Shown: positions 62,278 to 64,000 of the stretch, one piece after another
How the letters are laid out: each line of letters opens with the position of its first letter
How positions within the stretch are numbered: the stretch's first letter is position 1
Assembly: GCA_963277665.1 (NCBI GenBank)
Contig: OY728142.1
Coordinates: forward strand, 6,586,001-6,650,000
Source of the DNA: Viscum album
Taxonomy: Eukaryota; Streptophyta; Magnoliopsida; Santalales; Viscaceae
DNA length: 64,000 nt
Reading direction: 5' to 3'
The notes under the pieces: generated by a model
The model's database searches: none
Seen by the model: only the letters and a program-made list of their open reading frames with translations
Told to the model about the DNA's origin: nothing
Position numbers and translations under genes: made by a program

Positions 62278-62700
62278 CGCACGTGCGTACGTACAGAATA
62301 CCGTCTCCACGCCGTGGTGTAATCTATTTTCCACCACCACCTTACTTGGATGGGTATAATGGTGAAAGTAATGAATATATATGATTATTGTAAAGTGATA
62401 TTGATTATGTAATATTATACATACACTTTAATACAATTCGACGATCATGGTAATGAAATCATCGCTCGTGCGTACGTACGGAATACCGTCTCCACGACGC
62501 GATGAGATTCACTCTCCATGATAACCATTCAAGAATGACTATAAATTATATATAATAAGTAATCATAAAATATATCACATCATAATGCTACTGGATTTAT
62601 GTATATATATATTTATGTCATCTACTTAATTTCATTCAATTCAATAAGGAAACAAAAACAGCGTTCATGCGTACGTACGGCCTACCATCTTCATGAACGG
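62278..62700 (+). repeat. Three CGTACGTACGG motif copies in array LTR 3
   Basis: At about 62278-62319, 62461-62506 and 62660-62700. Confidence 0.85.
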
Positions 62701-64000
62701 TGTATTTCTTTCCATTTATAGATCTATTATATATATGTATATTATGAATATATATTATATATAAATCATGTTTTATATTCTAGAATTGAGTAATCATGAT
62801 CTACGTAATCATATTAATAATTACAAGTCAAAACATGGACGACAAATGAAACGATTTTACCCAAAACACTATTTAACATGGAATTTACAAAAGAACGGGT
62901 AATATAAAGTCATAAGTGAACCATATATGATATAATAACAATGAATATGATTCTGTAATAAGTAAATGACATTATTTAAATCATTATACATGAGGTTTGG
63001 ATACGTACGAAGCATATCAGACCTAAGGTAAGGGATAAATTTACAAATCTCATTTTTATCCGAGATTGCTTATTCGTAAGTATTTACTAGGGTTATTGCT
63101 ATCATCCATGTCCATATTTTATAAAAGTGTAATCATGTATGTTTAAAGTCCTTTTTACCCATTTTTGACTTTTACTACATGGTATGTATGGAATCTTTCT
63201 CTTATTTATGTTACGAGGTACTTTTTACTTTTCTGACAAAAGTACGAGGAGAATGTTATTTTTAACTTATACGGCGTGAACGGATTTTTACGGTTTTATA
63301 AAGCCTTGTTTTCATGAAACTTCCTCAAAAATATTTCATGACTATTTTCAACAAAATCCGTTTTTTTAATTTCATAACATTTTGTGAAAAGAAAATGATT
63401 TTTAAGAAGAAAGGATATTTTCCTCAAGAATTCATTTCAAGTGTTTTATCAAAACCATTTTTCATCTAAGATGACATTATTTCATATGTGTATGTTTCAA
63501 ATATAATGTATCTATGATTTACATGGTTTCAATTTTCTTATTATGAAATTATATCCATTTATTTTATATGGATTATGTGATGATTGGATGATGTTTATGA
63601 AACCCATTTTATTTATTGGGTTATTATGAATGATGTATGATTATTTTTGTGGCACAAGTAAGAATGATTTCACTATGAGATGGGTGGGACCTATATCTAC
63701 CTCCAATGCATTGGGTAAAGATTTTATATCTCATGAGATACACATGGCTGGAACGGTAAGTTAATCCGGTTCAGTGTTACAGGACTGAAATGAGGAGTGA
63801 ACTCGATTTAGAATGGGACTTTGTCCACTAAGATGGTCTTGGCAGCAATGCCTTGGCTACTATAGAAATCATTACATGTGCTTAATGGATGCCACAATTA
63901 CATGTTTTATTCCCATACTATTTTATCATGGTTTATGTTCCATTATGATCTATGCCTTATGTACTTCCATGTTTTATGTCGTTGCTCAAGATTTTGATGT

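Larger units (their letters stand above)
47123..64000 (+). mobile_element. Tandem array of A-type elements: LTR-interior-LTR-interior-LTR
   Basis: LTR starts TGTAACACCCC.AGATTTTATG at 47123, 53606 and 60089 are spaced exactly 6483 bp apart. LTR ends at 51358 and 57842 are followed by primer sites and 2.25 kb interiors that end in polypurine tracts. Neighbouring units share LTRs, which a simple insertion cannot give. The units differ by scattered substitutions and small indels. The right end is outside the window. Confidence 0.92.
60089..64000 (+). repeat. Array LTR 3, cut by the window end
   Basis: TGTAACACCCCAAG start; 3912 bp are present of about 4.24 kb expected. Whether another interior follows cannot be seen. 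Confidence 0.9.

Overview
This window is plant-type nuclear intergenic DNA built almost entirely from Ty3/gypsy LTR retrotransposons, many of them nested in one another. I found no host gene, rRNA, tRNA gene or CRISPR array. The plant call rests on chromovirus-type pol relics (integrase followed by a chromodomain), tRNA-iMet-type primer sites close to TGGTATCAGAG, 2.3 to 4.8 kb LTRs, and AT-rich DNA with one GC-rich LTR family. The species cannot be named from the sequence.

Layout. (1) Element P, 1-8146, plus strand, cut by the window start: decayed gag end, protease, RT, RNase H, integrase and chromodomain, then a 4.5 kb 3' LTR. (2) Element M, 8147-16451, minus strand: decayed gag-pol with a 2.3 kb 5' LTR. 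Its 3' LTR appears to be interrupted by P. (3) Element D: a 3' LTR (TGTAAGATCCC...GGGATGTTACA) split into 17601-17733 and 38909-41456 by element A. (4) Element A, 17734-38908, plus strand: non-autonomous, with LTRs over 4 kb and a 2.25 kb interior holding a 180-codon zinc-knuckle gag remnant and an antisense tRNA-like block. (5) Element S, 18480-28608, minus strand, inserted in A's 5' LTR with a perfect CTAAC target duplication. It has 3.8-3.9 kb LTRs and a 2.4 kb interior that kept gag and the integrase/chromodomain tail but lost RT and RNase H. (6) LTR C, 41799-45152, a solo LTR related to P and A. (7) 47123-64000, a head-to-tail array LTR-interior-LTR-interior-LTR of A-type elements with a 6483 bp period, running off the right edge.

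P, A, C and the array share LTR architecture: a TATA block within CTCC..CTTATAAAAGGGCAC, a GAAGAGGTAAT box, and up to three copies of a CGTACGTACGG..TACCGTCTCC motif downstream of the promoter. P carries (decayed) enzymes, while A and the array carry only a gag scrap, which looks like an autonomous/non-autonomous pair. S has its own hallmarks: an array of 13-14 potential hairpins with covarying arms, long hairpins, and a GC-rich island in each LTR.

The inferred order is D (old), then M and P to its left and A inside D's LTR, then S inside A's LTR. All coding regions are broken by stops, frameshifts or deletions. The least damaged are the 180-codon gag remnant of A and the gag of S, which has one in-frame stop.
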